Source: Flavobacteriaceae bacterium
GTDB lineage: Bacteria > Bacteroidota > Bacteroidia > Flavobacteriales > Flavobacteriaceae
DNA: 64,000 nucleotides
Reading direction: 5' to 3'
NCBI GenBank assembly: GCA_028284005.1
Contig: JANQSO010000004.1
Location: forward strand, 62,001 to 126,000
Within the stretch, counting starts at the first letter, position 1. Every line of letters begins with the position of its first letter. Shown one piece after another: positions 13,980-21,531 of the stretch. Below the pieces are notes generated by a model, which searched no databases, was not told the DNA's origin, and worked only from the letters and a program-made list of their open reading frames with translations. The translations under genes and the position numbers were made by a program.

Positions 13980-16421
13980 TTAAGTTTTAGCTTCTGTTCT
14001 TCTGTTCCGGTACTTATAAAAAATCACTCCTACTACAACCAAAAGCAAGAGGATGCTACTCGCCAAACTAATAGTGCTCCCTGTTTTCACAACAGGAGGC
14101 TCAAACTTAAATTCAATTTTATTATTGCCTGGTGGAATTGGGATCGCCCGCAGTACATAATTCACTCTAATGTACTCTGCCGGTTCGTCATTGATATAAG
14201 CATTCCAGCCTTTTGGGTAATATACTTCAGAAAATACAGCTAATTGTGCTGTTTTTGTAGAAGCTTCATATACTAAATGGTTAGGTTGTTGCTGTACCAG
14301 CTCAATAGTAGCGGTAGAATCTCTTTCAATCTTTTCGAGCGGAATTTTATCCAGAAAGTCCTTATGAATTACTGCCGTTTTTTTGGTGTTCAAACTATCC
14401 AACAGCCTGATCTCTTCATCTGCATTTTCCGCCAGCATCACATTTTCAACAAACCATACATTACCATTGGCGTATGGATTACGTTGTGCCACAGCACCTC
14501 CGTTTTTTCCCTGTGTAATAATATAGCGGACATTCATCATATTTAAGATTCCAATATCTCCCTGGCTTAGGTAGAATTCGTCTATATCCTGCATTCTACC
14601 CGGTTTGGCAGCGTGGTATCCTCCTAACGCATTATGGTAATAGCTGGCCCTTCCGCTGGTAAATGGATTGGTTGTAGCATCATACACTCTAAAATGCTGA
14701 TCGTCCTCCAGGATCTGAATATCCGCTCCGTTCTTTTGAAAAGGTGCATCTACCAGTCTGGCGGATACAAAATTATCGTTATTTACATAGCGTTTATTTA
14801 CACTCACCAGGTCAATTACAACCAATAGAACCAATACAGCTATGGTAGCCGTTTCTTTTATCTTTGCCCGCATAAAGAACCACAGTGTCCCGGCAGTTAA
14901 GAGTACAAAAACCAAAGAACGAATCGTATCCATTGTCATTACATGCATTCTGTCTTCGCGGACAGCTTCAATGAACGGAAGCCCCAGTTCTTCGATAAAA
15001 AACTTATCATACGGACTGGCAAAATCAAATAGTGTTGACTTAAACAGAATAAAAATTATAGCAATCCCACCGGTGATCCCGGTTGCATATAATAGCGCCT
15101 TCTTTTTAGCCTCTTCTTTTTCAAAATTGCTGAAAAATTGGTGTAAGCCAACTACAGCTAAGATTGGCAGTACCAATTCTATTATCACCTGGATAGATGA
15201 AACTGCTCTAAATTTGTTGTACAGGGGAACATAGTCAATAAAAAATTCGGTTAAAAAACTGAAATTTTTGCCCCAGGATAAAAACAAGCTCAGTAAAAAA
15301 GCCGCGGTAACCCACCATTTTAAGCGTCCTTTTACCAAAAACAAAGCTAATAGCGCCAGGAAAATAACTACAGCTCCAATATAAGCAGGAGCGGCCACAA
15401 TAGGCTGGTCTCCCCAATACACAGGTACCTGATTTAATATTTGATTAGCATCCTGAGGAGAAGCCCCTATACGAAGCAAGGCATCTATCGTTTCAGAATC
15501 TTCGGGAAGCGGATCACTGGATCCTCCACCCATAAAACGAGGAATGAACAAATTAAAACTTTCCAGTTTTCCATAACTATACTCTGTGATATAATCATAG
15601 TCAAGTCCGGTAGTTTCTGTTTTTGGGGTCCCGTCAGGGTTAATCGTCAATTCTGTTTTGCCACGTGTGGATGCATCGGCATATTCTTTAGTTGCCATGA
15701 TATTGGTAGCATTCAGGCCTACTGCTATGAGCGCTCCCAAGGCCATTATTGCAACAGCCTTGAAAAAATGTGGCAATAGTCCTTTTTTAAATGCATCTAT
15801 GAGATATACTACCCCAATTATAAGCACTAGCAGCAAAAGATAATAGGTCATCTGGAAGTGGTTTGCAACCAGTTCTAAGGCAAGTGCTACTGTTGTAAGG
15901 ATAAACCCGTAAGCATATTTCCCGCGAAAAGTGAGTATAATTCCACTCAATACCAAAGGCATATAAGCAATTGCATGCGCTTTTGCATTATGTCCTACCC
16001 CCAGGATAATAATAAGGTAGGTAGAAAAACCAAAGGCCAGTGCTCCAAGAAAGGCTAATTTATAATCAATTTTCAATACCAGAAAGAGAATATAAATCCC
16101 TATGAAATACAAAAAGAGATAATCAGCCGGGCGTGGCAAAAAACGTAAAGTGAGGTCTAGTTTCTTTATATAATTATGAGGATACCTGGCTCCCAGTTGA
16201 TACGTAGGCATCCCACCAAAAGCAGCATCTGTCCAGTAGGTTTCTTCTCCTGTGGCTTCACGGAAATCATTCTGCTGTTTTGCCATACCCGTATACTGGA
16301 CAATATCACTTTGAAAGATCTTTTTTCCTTGCAATACCGGACTAAAATAAGCCAGTGAAGCAATTATGAATAATAGAAGAACAACTAGATGTGGAAGAAA
16401 ACCTTTAATTAAACGCTGCAT
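13980..16421 (-). CDS. YfhO-family polytopic membrane protein
   Basis: The 813-residue protein has an N-terminal helix at about 7-27, a periplasmic loop with 'QSDIVQYTGMAKQQNDFR', about a dozen further membrane helices, and a soluble region near 560-770. A last helix sits before the basic C-terminus 'YKYRNRRTEAKT'. This matches YfhO-type proteins, which resemble GT-C glycosyltransferases and take part in glycosylating lipids or lipoteichoic-acid-like polymers in Gram-positives. In Bacteroidota the acceptor is not known. The downstream GT4 gene is five bases away. Confidence in the family is high; in the reaction, low. Confidence 0.85.
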   Translation of the reverse strand: MQRLIKGFLPHLVVLLLFIIASLAYFSPVLQGKKIFQSDIVQYTGMAKQQNDFREATGEETYWTDAAFGGMPTYQLGARYPHNYIKKLDLTLRFLPRPADYLFLYFIGIYILFLVLKIDYKLAFLGALAFGFSTYLIIILGVGHNAKAHAIAYMPLVLSGIILTFRGKYAYGFILTTVALALELVANHFQMTYYLLLLVLIIGVVYLIDAFKKGLLPHFFKAVAIMALGALIAVGLNATNIMATKEYADASTRGKTELTINPDGTPKTETTGLDYDYITEYSYGKLESFNLFIPRFMGGGSSDPLPEDSETIDALLRIGASPQDANQILNQVPVYWGDQPIVAAPAYIGAVVIFLALLALFLVKGRLKWWVTAAFLLSLFLSWGKNFSFLTEFFIDYVPLYNKFRAVSSIQVIIELVLPILAVVGLHQFFSNFEKEEAKKKALLYATGITGGIAIIFILFKSTLFDFASPYDKFFIEELGLPFIEAVREDRMHVMTMDTIRSLVFVLLTAGTLWFFMRAKIKETATIAVLVLLVVIDLVSVNKRYVNNDNFVSARLVDAPFQKNGADIQILEDDQHFRVYDATTNPFTSGRASYYHNALGGYHAAKPGRMQDIDEFYLSQGDIGILNMMNVRYIITQGKNGGAVAQRNPYANGNVWFVENVMLAENADEEIRLLDSLNTKKTAVIHKDFLDKIPLEKIERDSTATIELVQQQPNHLVYEASTKTAQLAVFSEVYYPKGWNAYINDEPAEYIRVNYVLRAIPIPPGNNKIEFKFEPPVVKTGSTISLASSILLLLVVVGVIFYKYRNRRTEAKT

Positions 16422-16450
16422 AGATTAAAGTGAATTATGAAGTTTGAAAA

Positions 16451-16714
16451 TTAATCAATTTCTTCGTAATCCACATACTCACCAACAGTAGACTTGGTTT
16501 TATTTTTTGCGGAGGGCATTTTATCGATACTTATGCTACCTTCTTTTTGTGCTTTGTGAGATTGATGTGAAGCGTTACCAAAGGCTTTTTCAAACTTCTG
16601 CCCGGCTTTTTTAGCAAGATACCGCATAAAATAAGGAGTTAAAAGTTTTACAAGAAACTTTAACCCATAATATACCAGAAGGATGATTAATAACGTTTTT
16701 AAAAATGTCATCAT
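16451..16714 (-). CDS. DUF4834 family small membrane protein
   Basis: The product is 87 residues from the ATG at 16714. One hydrophobic helix at about 4-22 ('LKTLLIILLVYYGLKFL') is followed by 'KLLTPYFMRYLAKKAGQKF' and a polar tail ending 'VGEYVDYEEID', the hallmark C-terminus of DUF4834 proteins in Bacteroidota. A longer TTG start at 16735 is possible but overlaps the -7 promoter element, so the ATG is chosen. It lies 29 bases upstream of the YfhO gene on the same strand and is probably co-transcribed with it. Function unknown. Confidence 0.8.
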   Translation of the reverse strand: MMTFLKTLLIILLVYYGLKFLVKLLTPYFMRYLAKKAGQKFEKAFGNASHQSHKAQKEGSISIDKMPSAKNKTKSTVGEYVDYEEID

Positions 16715-16732
16715 AGTAATAGTAATCTTTGT

Positions 16733-16740
16733 CAAAAGTA
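16733..16740 (-). promoter_or_regulatory. TAnnTTTG -7 element for the DUF4834 gene
   Basis: On the minus strand TACTTTTG ends 18 bases before the ATG at 16714 and overlaps the alternative TTG start, which argues against that start. Confidence 0.6.
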
Positions 16741-16795
16741 CAAATTGAAGCAGAAAAAGACGAAAATCAACTATTAAATAAATGATAAAATCTTA

Positions 16796-16803
16796 TATCT
16801 TTG
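16796..16803 (+). promoter_or_regulatory. TAnnTTTG -7 element for the outer-membrane protein gene
   Basis: TATCTTTG lies 18 bases before the ATG at 16822. Confidence 0.65.
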
Positions 16804-16821
16804 AACTAAACTCAATAATCT

Positions 16822-17874
16822 ATGAATACCCGAAACTGCCTCCTGTTTTTTCTTCTTCTATTCCCTCTAATATATGTTTCGGCTCAATACACGGACGAAC
16901 TAAATTCTAACAGGCCCGGTGCTTCTCAAGGTGCATTCTCGGTTGGAACAAATGTACTCCAGTTTGAAGGCGGTATAAGTATAGGAAAAGAAAAGCATAG
17001 CCTTCTACAAACTGAAACCAGTGCTTTTATATTGGATTATAGTGTTCGTTATGGTTTTTTGAAAGAAGAGTTAGAGGTGAGTTTGATCGGAGAATATCAA
17101 TCGAACACAAACAAACTTCTTCAGTTTTCTCCGGTTGAAGAACGAAAAGTGAGTAACTTTAGAAGTAATACTTTAGGTGCCAAGTATTTGATCTATGATC
17201 CGTACCGGAAAATGGAGCAAGAAGGTCCAAATTTATATAGTTGGAAGGCGAATTTCAAATTTCAATGGAAAGATCTAATTCCGGCAGTTGCGGTCTATGC
17301 CGGAGCTAATTTTGATTTTACTGAAAACCCCATAGATAAACTTACAAATCCTTTTTCTACCTCTTTGGACGATATGACCATTAGTCCCAAGGTAGTACTG
17401 TCTACGCAAAACAATTGGGTTGGAGGCTTTGTATTTGTAACCAATATCATTGTTGATAGAATAACTACAGATGAACCTTTATATTCTTACGTACTAACTT
17501 TAACCCATACTCCCACAGACTGGTTTTCTGTATTTGTGGAAAATCAAGGTATTAAAAGTGATTTTTATGCAGACCAGTTATTTAGAGGTGGAGTTGCTGT
17601 TCTTATCAACGAAAATTTTCATGTTGACGGATCTGTAATCGTTAATTTTAAAGATACTCCTTCCCGCCTCTATGGAAGAATTGGAGCCGCCTATCGTTTT
17701 GATATGCATAACACAGATGAATACATCGAAGAAAAAGGAAAGGCTGGGCGTGAAAACAGAAAACAAAGAAAAGGAAAGGCAAAAGAGAAAAAAGAGAAGA
17801 AGAAGAAAAAGAACAAACGAAAAGATGGTTTTGAAGATGATGGCGGTGAAGACGGTGGCACTGGCGGTTTTTAG
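16822..17874 (+). CDS. Outer-membrane transporter-like protein with Lys-rich tail
   Basis: This is a 350-residue exported protein. Its signal peptide ends near 'IYVSAQ' at residue 22. The mature start 'ELNSNRPGASQGAFSVG' matches the 'transporter' family related to MetA-pathway phenol-degradation outer-membrane proteins. Alternating hydrophobic/polar strands up to about residue 295 ('LYGRIGAAYRFDMHN') fit a beta-barrel. The last 50 residues are different: a highly charged lysine-rich stretch around 'KEKKEKKKKKNKRK', then an acidic Gly-rich end 'GGEDGGTGGF'. Barrel proteins normally stop at the last strand, so the tail is unusual. It is followed after 11 bases by a GNAT gene. Confidence 0.7.
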   Translation: MNTRNCLLFFLLLFPLIYVSAQYTDELNSNRPGASQGAFSVGTNVLQFEGGISIGKEKHSLLQTETSAFILDYSVRYGFLKEELEVSLIGEYQSNTNKLLQFSPVEERKVSNFRSNTLGAKYLIYDPYRKMEQEGPNLYSWKANFKFQWKDLIPAVAVYAGANFDFTENPIDKLTNPFSTSLDDMTISPKVVLSTQNNWVGGFVFVTNIIVDRITTDEPLYSYVLTLTHTPTDWFSVFVENQGIKSDFYADQLFRGGVAVLINENFHVDGSVIVNFKDTPSRLYGRIGAAYRFDMHNTDEYIEEKGKAGRENRKQRKGKAKEKKEKKKKKNKRKDGFEDDGGEDGGTGGF

Positions 17875-17885
17875 CAGATTAGCGT

Positions 17886-19004
17886 ATGATTAAAGTAATA
17901 CAAGTAACCAACAAAAAAGAATTAAAACAGTTTGTAACCTTTCCGTTTCAACTGTATAAAAGTTGTAAATACTGGGTTCCACCATTAATTAAAGACGAAA
18001 TGGAAACCCTGGACGCTTCAAAGAACCCGGTCTTCAAAAATGCCGATGCCTCTTATTATTTAGCTTATAAAGATGGAAAAATAGCAGGCAGGGTTGCAGT
18101 TATTATAAATCATTTAGAAGTAAAAGAAATAGGAAAGAAGAAAGTTCGCTTTGGTTGGTTGGATATGATAGACGATATTGAAGTCACCAAAGCATTGCTC
18201 GAAGAAGCTTTTGAAGCAGGCAGAGCCAATAACCTGGAGTATGTAGAGGGACCTGTAGGTTTTTCCAATATGGAAAAAGCCGGAATACTTACAAAAGGAT
18301 TCGATGAACTTAATACCATGATCACTTGGTATCATCATCCGTACTATGCCAAGCATATGGAGCAATTAGGCTTTAAAAAACAAGCCACCTGGGTAGAATA
18401 CAGTCTCAGCATTCCCGATGAAGTTTTCGAAAAAGTAAAGAAATTCTCAAAATTAATACGAGAGCGCTATGAATTGACTGTTATTCGGTTTAAAAACAAA
18501 AAAGAGATCTTGCCTTATGTAGATGCAATGTTTGGCCTTTTGAACAAAACCTATAATACACTCCAAACATTTGTCCCTATTCAACAATACCAAATTGATT
18601 ATTACAAAGAGAAATACTTCAATTTTATACATCCTGATTATATTACTTGTATTAAGGATAAAGACGGAAAGCTAATCGCTTTTTCTGTGGTGATGCCTTC
18701 TTTTTCCAAAGCGCTAAAAAAAGCCAATGGAAAACTAATGCCCTTTGGCTGGTATCATATTTTGCAAGCTCAGAAAAAGAACTGCAAAGCTGCATTTTAT
18801 TTGATAGGGATTGATCCCGAATATCAGGGAAAAGGAGTTACCGCCATTATTTTTGAAGAAATGCAACAACTCTTCAACGTTAAGGGAATACAAACGGTAG
18901 AAACTAATCCCGAGCTAATTGAAAATACTGCCGTACAACTTCTGTGGAAGGATTATAGTCCTGTACAACACAAAGAGCGCAGTACTTTCAGAAAAAATAT
19001 TTAG
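17886..19004 (+). CDS. GNAT-fold acetyltransferase-like protein
   Basis: The 372-residue cytosolic protein has two apparent halves. The N-terminal half holds 'YYLAYKDGKIAGRVAVIIN', a GNAT-like strand pair, and 'EGPVGFSNMEKAGIL'. The C-terminal half ends with 'FYLIGIDPEYQGKGVTAII' (about 303-321), a Q/R-x-x-G-x-G/A-like acetyl-CoA loop. I recall relatives carrying the label 'GTP cyclohydrolase', for which there is no support here. The acceptor is unknown. It is probably co-transcribed with the outer-membrane protein gene 11 bases upstream, and it faces the convergent oxoamine synthase gene. Confidence 0.7.
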   Translation: MIKVIQVTNKKELKQFVTFPFQLYKSCKYWVPPLIKDEMETLDASKNPVFKNADASYYLAYKDGKIAGRVAVIINHLEVKEIGKKKVRFGWLDMIDDIEVTKALLEEAFEAGRANNLEYVEGPVGFSNMEKAGILTKGFDELNTMITWYHHPYYAKHMEQLGFKKQATWVEYSLSIPDEVFEKVKKFSKLIRERYELTVIRFKNKKEILPYVDAMFGLLNKTYNTLQTFVPIQQYQIDYYKEKYFNFIHPDYITCIKDKDGKLIAFSVVMPSFSKALKKANGKLMPFGWYHILQAQKKNCKAAFYLIGIDPEYQGKGVTAIIFEEMQQLFNVKGIQTVETNPELIENTAVQLLWKDYSPVQHKERSTFRKNI

Positions 19005-19020
19005 AGAAAGTAAAACTTAT

Positions 19021-20280
19021 TTATTCTCCCATTGCAGCTGCAACAGCTGCGGAAAGACGCTTATAGGTCCCATTTTCCAAACGTTCACGTATAGCCGAAA
19101 ATGCATCTAAAGTTTCTGATACATCTTGTAAGGTATGAGATGCGGTCGGAATCATACGAAGTAAGATAAGTCCTTTTGGAATTACGGGGTATACTACTAT
19201 CGAACAGAAAATACCATGGTTTTCACGTAGGTCCTTTACCAATGCCATTGCTTCCGGAATACTTCCTTTTAAGTATACCGGTGTAACACAACTTTGTGTA
19301 GTTCCAATATCGAAACCTCGCTCTTTTAAGCCATTTTGCAGTGCATTTACATTCTCCCACAATTTCTCTTTTAGCTCTGGCATTGTACGAAGCATATCCA
19401 AACGTTTTAATGCACCTTTTACCAATTGCATTTGCAATGATTTTGCAAACATTTGAGAGCGTAAGTTATATTTTAAGTAGTTTATAATTTCTTCATCTGC
19501 AGCAATAAAAGCTCCGGTACTTGCCATAGATTTGGCAAAAGTTGCAAAATATACATCTATTGCATCTTGTACACCTTGTTCTTCACCTGCTCCTGCACCT
19601 TTTTTACCTAGTGTCCCAAAACCATGAGCATCGTCAACAAAGAAACGGAAATTGTATTTTTTCTTTAAAGCGGCTATTTCTTTCAATTTCCCCTGTTCTC
19701 CTCTCATTCCAAAAACTCCTTCAGAAATCAACAGAATTCCACCACCGGTCTTTTTAGCTACCTTTTCAGCACGTTTCAGGTTTTTTTCAATGCTTTCCAT
19801 ATCGTTGTGCTTATAGGTAAAACGCTGACCCAAATGCAAACGGACCCCATCGATAATACAAGCGTGCGCATCTACATCATAAACGATCACATCATCCTTT
19901 GCCACCAAAGCATCTATAGTAGACACCATTCCCTGGTATCCAAAATTTAAAAGATAAGCTGCTTCTTTATTGACGAAAGCTGCCAATTCTGCCTGTAATT
20001 GTTCATGAAGGTCGGTATGGCCACTCATCATACGGGCTCCCATTGGATAAGCCGAGCCATATTCGGCCCCTGCTTCTGCATCTACTTTTCGAACTTCGGG
20101 GTGATTGGCAAGTCCCAGGTAATCGTTAATGCTCCAGGTGATCACTTCTTTACCTCTAAATCGCATTCGGTTTGAAATAGGCCCTTCCAGTTTTGGAAAG
20201 ACAAAATACCCTTCTGCCTGTTCTGCCCATTTACCCAAAGGTCCTTTATCTTTGTAAATCTTATCAAATAAATCTCTCAT
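19021..20280 (-). CDS. capB: Alpha-oxoamine synthase, probable cysteate-C-fatty acyltransferase
   Basis: This 419-residue PLP enzyme belongs to the alpha-oxoamine synthase family (with serine palmitoyltransferase, KBL and BioF), which condenses an amino acid with an acyl thioester with loss of CO2. The PLP lysine is Lys250 in 'TFAKSMAST'; the cofactor site is also marked by 'VDDAHGFGTLG' and 'GSAYPMGARMMSGHT'. The start 'MRDLFDKIYKDKGPLGKW' resembles flavobacterial homologues. The longer TTG start at 20310 lies inside a -7 promoter element and is rejected. The next gene upstream on the same strand encodes a CBS-like enzyme. In the characterised capnine pathway CapA makes cysteate and CapB joins it to a fatty acyl thioester, so CapB is the best reading. 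Serine palmitoyltransferase is the alternative. Confidence 0.75.
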   Translation of the reverse strand: MRDLFDKIYKDKGPLGKWAEQAEGYFVFPKLEGPISNRMRFRGKEVITWSINDYLGLANHPEVRKVDAEAGAEYGSAYPMGARMMSGHTDLHEQLQAELAAFVNKEAAYLLNFGYQGMVSTIDALVAKDDVIVYDVDAHACIIDGVRLHLGQRFTYKHNDMESIEKNLKRAEKVAKKTGGGILLISEGVFGMRGEQGKLKEIAALKKKYNFRFFVDDAHGFGTLGKKGAGAGEEQGVQDAIDVYFATFAKSMASTGAFIAADEEIINYLKYNLRSQMFAKSLQMQLVKGALKRLDMLRTMPELKEKLWENVNALQNGLKERGFDIGTTQSCVTPVYLKGSIPEAMALVKDLRENHGIFCSIVVYPVIPKGLILLRMIPTASHTLQDVSETLDAFSAIRERLENGTYKRLSAAVAAAMGE

Positions 20281-20307
20281 CAATACAGCTAGTTTCTTTA
20301 TAAGGGG

Positions 20308-20315
20308 CAAAAATA
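20308..20315 (-). promoter_or_regulatory. TAnnTTTG -7 element for the oxoamine synthase gene
   Basis: On the minus strand TATTTTTG lies 27 bases before the ATG at 20280. It overlaps the alternative TTG start and shows that this gene can be transcribed separately from its upstream neighbour. Confidence 0.6.
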
Positions 20316-20365
20316 CTTAATTTTACTATGAAAACATATATATTTTCTTTCAGAAGACAGAAATA

Positions 20366-20395
20366 AAAAAACCGTCACTTTACGCGACGGTTTTT
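20366..20395 (-). terminator. Terminator between the CBS-like and oxoamine synthase genes
   Basis: ACCGTC (20371-20376) and GACGGT (20386-20391) are flanked by an A-run and a T-run, so the hairpin can act on either strand. On the minus strand it ends the CBS-like gene. Confidence 0.75.
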
Positions 20396-20415
20396 AATAT
20401 GTTGATATTCAGTAG

Positions 20416-21453
20416 CTATTTAATGTATTCTATAGATGCTCCTTTTTCAGTTTTAGCATCGAAAAACCCTTGTTGGTTCATCCAATTATCACTGTAGATC
20501 TTGCTCATATAGCGTGATCCATGATCGGGAAAAATCACAACAATATTGCTATTTTCGGTAAACTCACCTTCTTCTTCCAATTGTTTAAGTCCTTGCATAG
20601 CAGCTCCACTGGTATATCCTACAAACAATCCTTCGGTTTTTGCAAGCTCCCTGGCAGTATGCGCACTACTTTCATCTGTTACTTTAATAAACTTGTCAAT
20701 AATCCCAAAATCTGTCGCAGTAGGGATCAAATTTTTTCCCAGGCCTTCTATTCGATAAGGGTATATCTCGTTTGCATCAAACTCTCGGGTTTCGTGATAT
20801 TTTTGTAAAACAGACCCAAATGCATCTATTCCAATAACTCTTACATCAGGATTTTGCTCTTTCAAAAATCTGGCTGTTCCGGAAATAGTTCCTCCGGTAC
20901 CGCTACAGGCTACCAGATGGGTTATTTTACCATTTGTCTGGTTCCATATTTCAGGTCCGGTAGTTGTATAATGCGCATCCATATTCAACTCATTGAAATA
21001 TTGATTGATATAGACAGAGCCTTTGGTTTCATTATGGATACGTTTTGCCACTTCATAATACGAGCGTGGATCATCGGCACTCACGTGAGCAGGGCAAACA
21101 TACACTTTTGCCCCCATGGTCCGCAACATATCTATTTTATCATTCGAGGATTTTGAACTCACGGCCAGAATACACTCATATCCCTTAAGAATACTTACCA
21201 TTGCGATACTAAAACCGGTGTTTCCACTAGTAGTTTCAATGATAGTACTGCCAGGTTTTAATATACCTTTTTTCTCGGCTTGTTCAATAATATATAGTGC
21301 GATACGGTCTTTGGTAGAGTGCCCCGGATTAAAAGCTTCAACTTTGGCGAAATAGTTGCCGTCCATTTTTGAAGTAATGTTGTTGAGCTTAATTAATGGT
21401 GTGTTACCAATAAGGTCCAACACATTATTATGGGCTTGTATTCCTTCTTTCAT
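20416..21453 (-). CDS. capA: CBS-like PLP enzyme, probable cysteate synthase
   Basis: This 345-residue fold-type II PLP enzyme is of the cysteine synthase/cystathionine beta-synthase family. The N-terminus '[15 protein letters not shown]' and the PLP lysine Lys48 in '[15 protein letters not shown]' are clear; the phosphate loop '[14 protein letters not shown]' is also present. Ordinary cysteine synthases have 'NPxGSVKDR'; here it is 'GHSTKDR', suggesting a different substrate. It lacks C-terminal CBS regulatory domains. CapA of the capnine pathway is a CBS-related enzyme that makes cysteate from O-phosphoserine and sulfite. The oxoamine synthase gene directly downstream supports that role. 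A cysteine or cystathionine beta-synthase is the alternative. Confidence 0.7.
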   Translation of the reverse strand: MKEGIQAHNNVLDLIGNTPLIKLNNITSKMDGNYFAKVEAFNPGHSTKDRIALYIIEQAEKKGILKPGSTIIETTSGNTGFSIAMVSILKGYECILAVSSKSSNDKIDMLRTMGAKVYVCPAHVSADDPRSYYEVAKRIHNETKGSVYINQYFNELNMDAHYTTTGPEIWNQTNGKITHLVACSGTGGTISGTARFLKEQNPDVRVIGIDAFGSVLQKYHETREFDANEIYPYRIEGLGKNLIPTATDFGIIDKFIKVTDESSAHTARELAKTEGLFVGYTSGAAMQGLKQLEEEGEFTENSNIVVIFPDHGSRYMSKIYSDNWMNQQGFFDAKTEKGASIEYIK

Positions 21454-21508
21454 ATAAGGGAGTTTTTTTATAAAACTTAAGCGATTATTCTTAAATTTAA
21501 AAACCGTA

Positions 21509-21516
21509 CAAAGTTA
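21509..21516 (-). promoter_or_regulatory. TAnnTTTG -7 element for the CBS-like gene
   Basis: On the minus strand TAACTTTG lies about 55 bases before the ATG at 21453. No clear -33 element. Confidence 0.5.
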
Positions 21517-21531
21517 CATTAAATATTTTAA

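Noticed and set aside
19021-20310. The longest possible start of the oxoamine synthase at TTG 20310
   Set aside because: A full TAnnTTTG element lies over that start, and the ATG at 20280 begins the conserved N-terminus.
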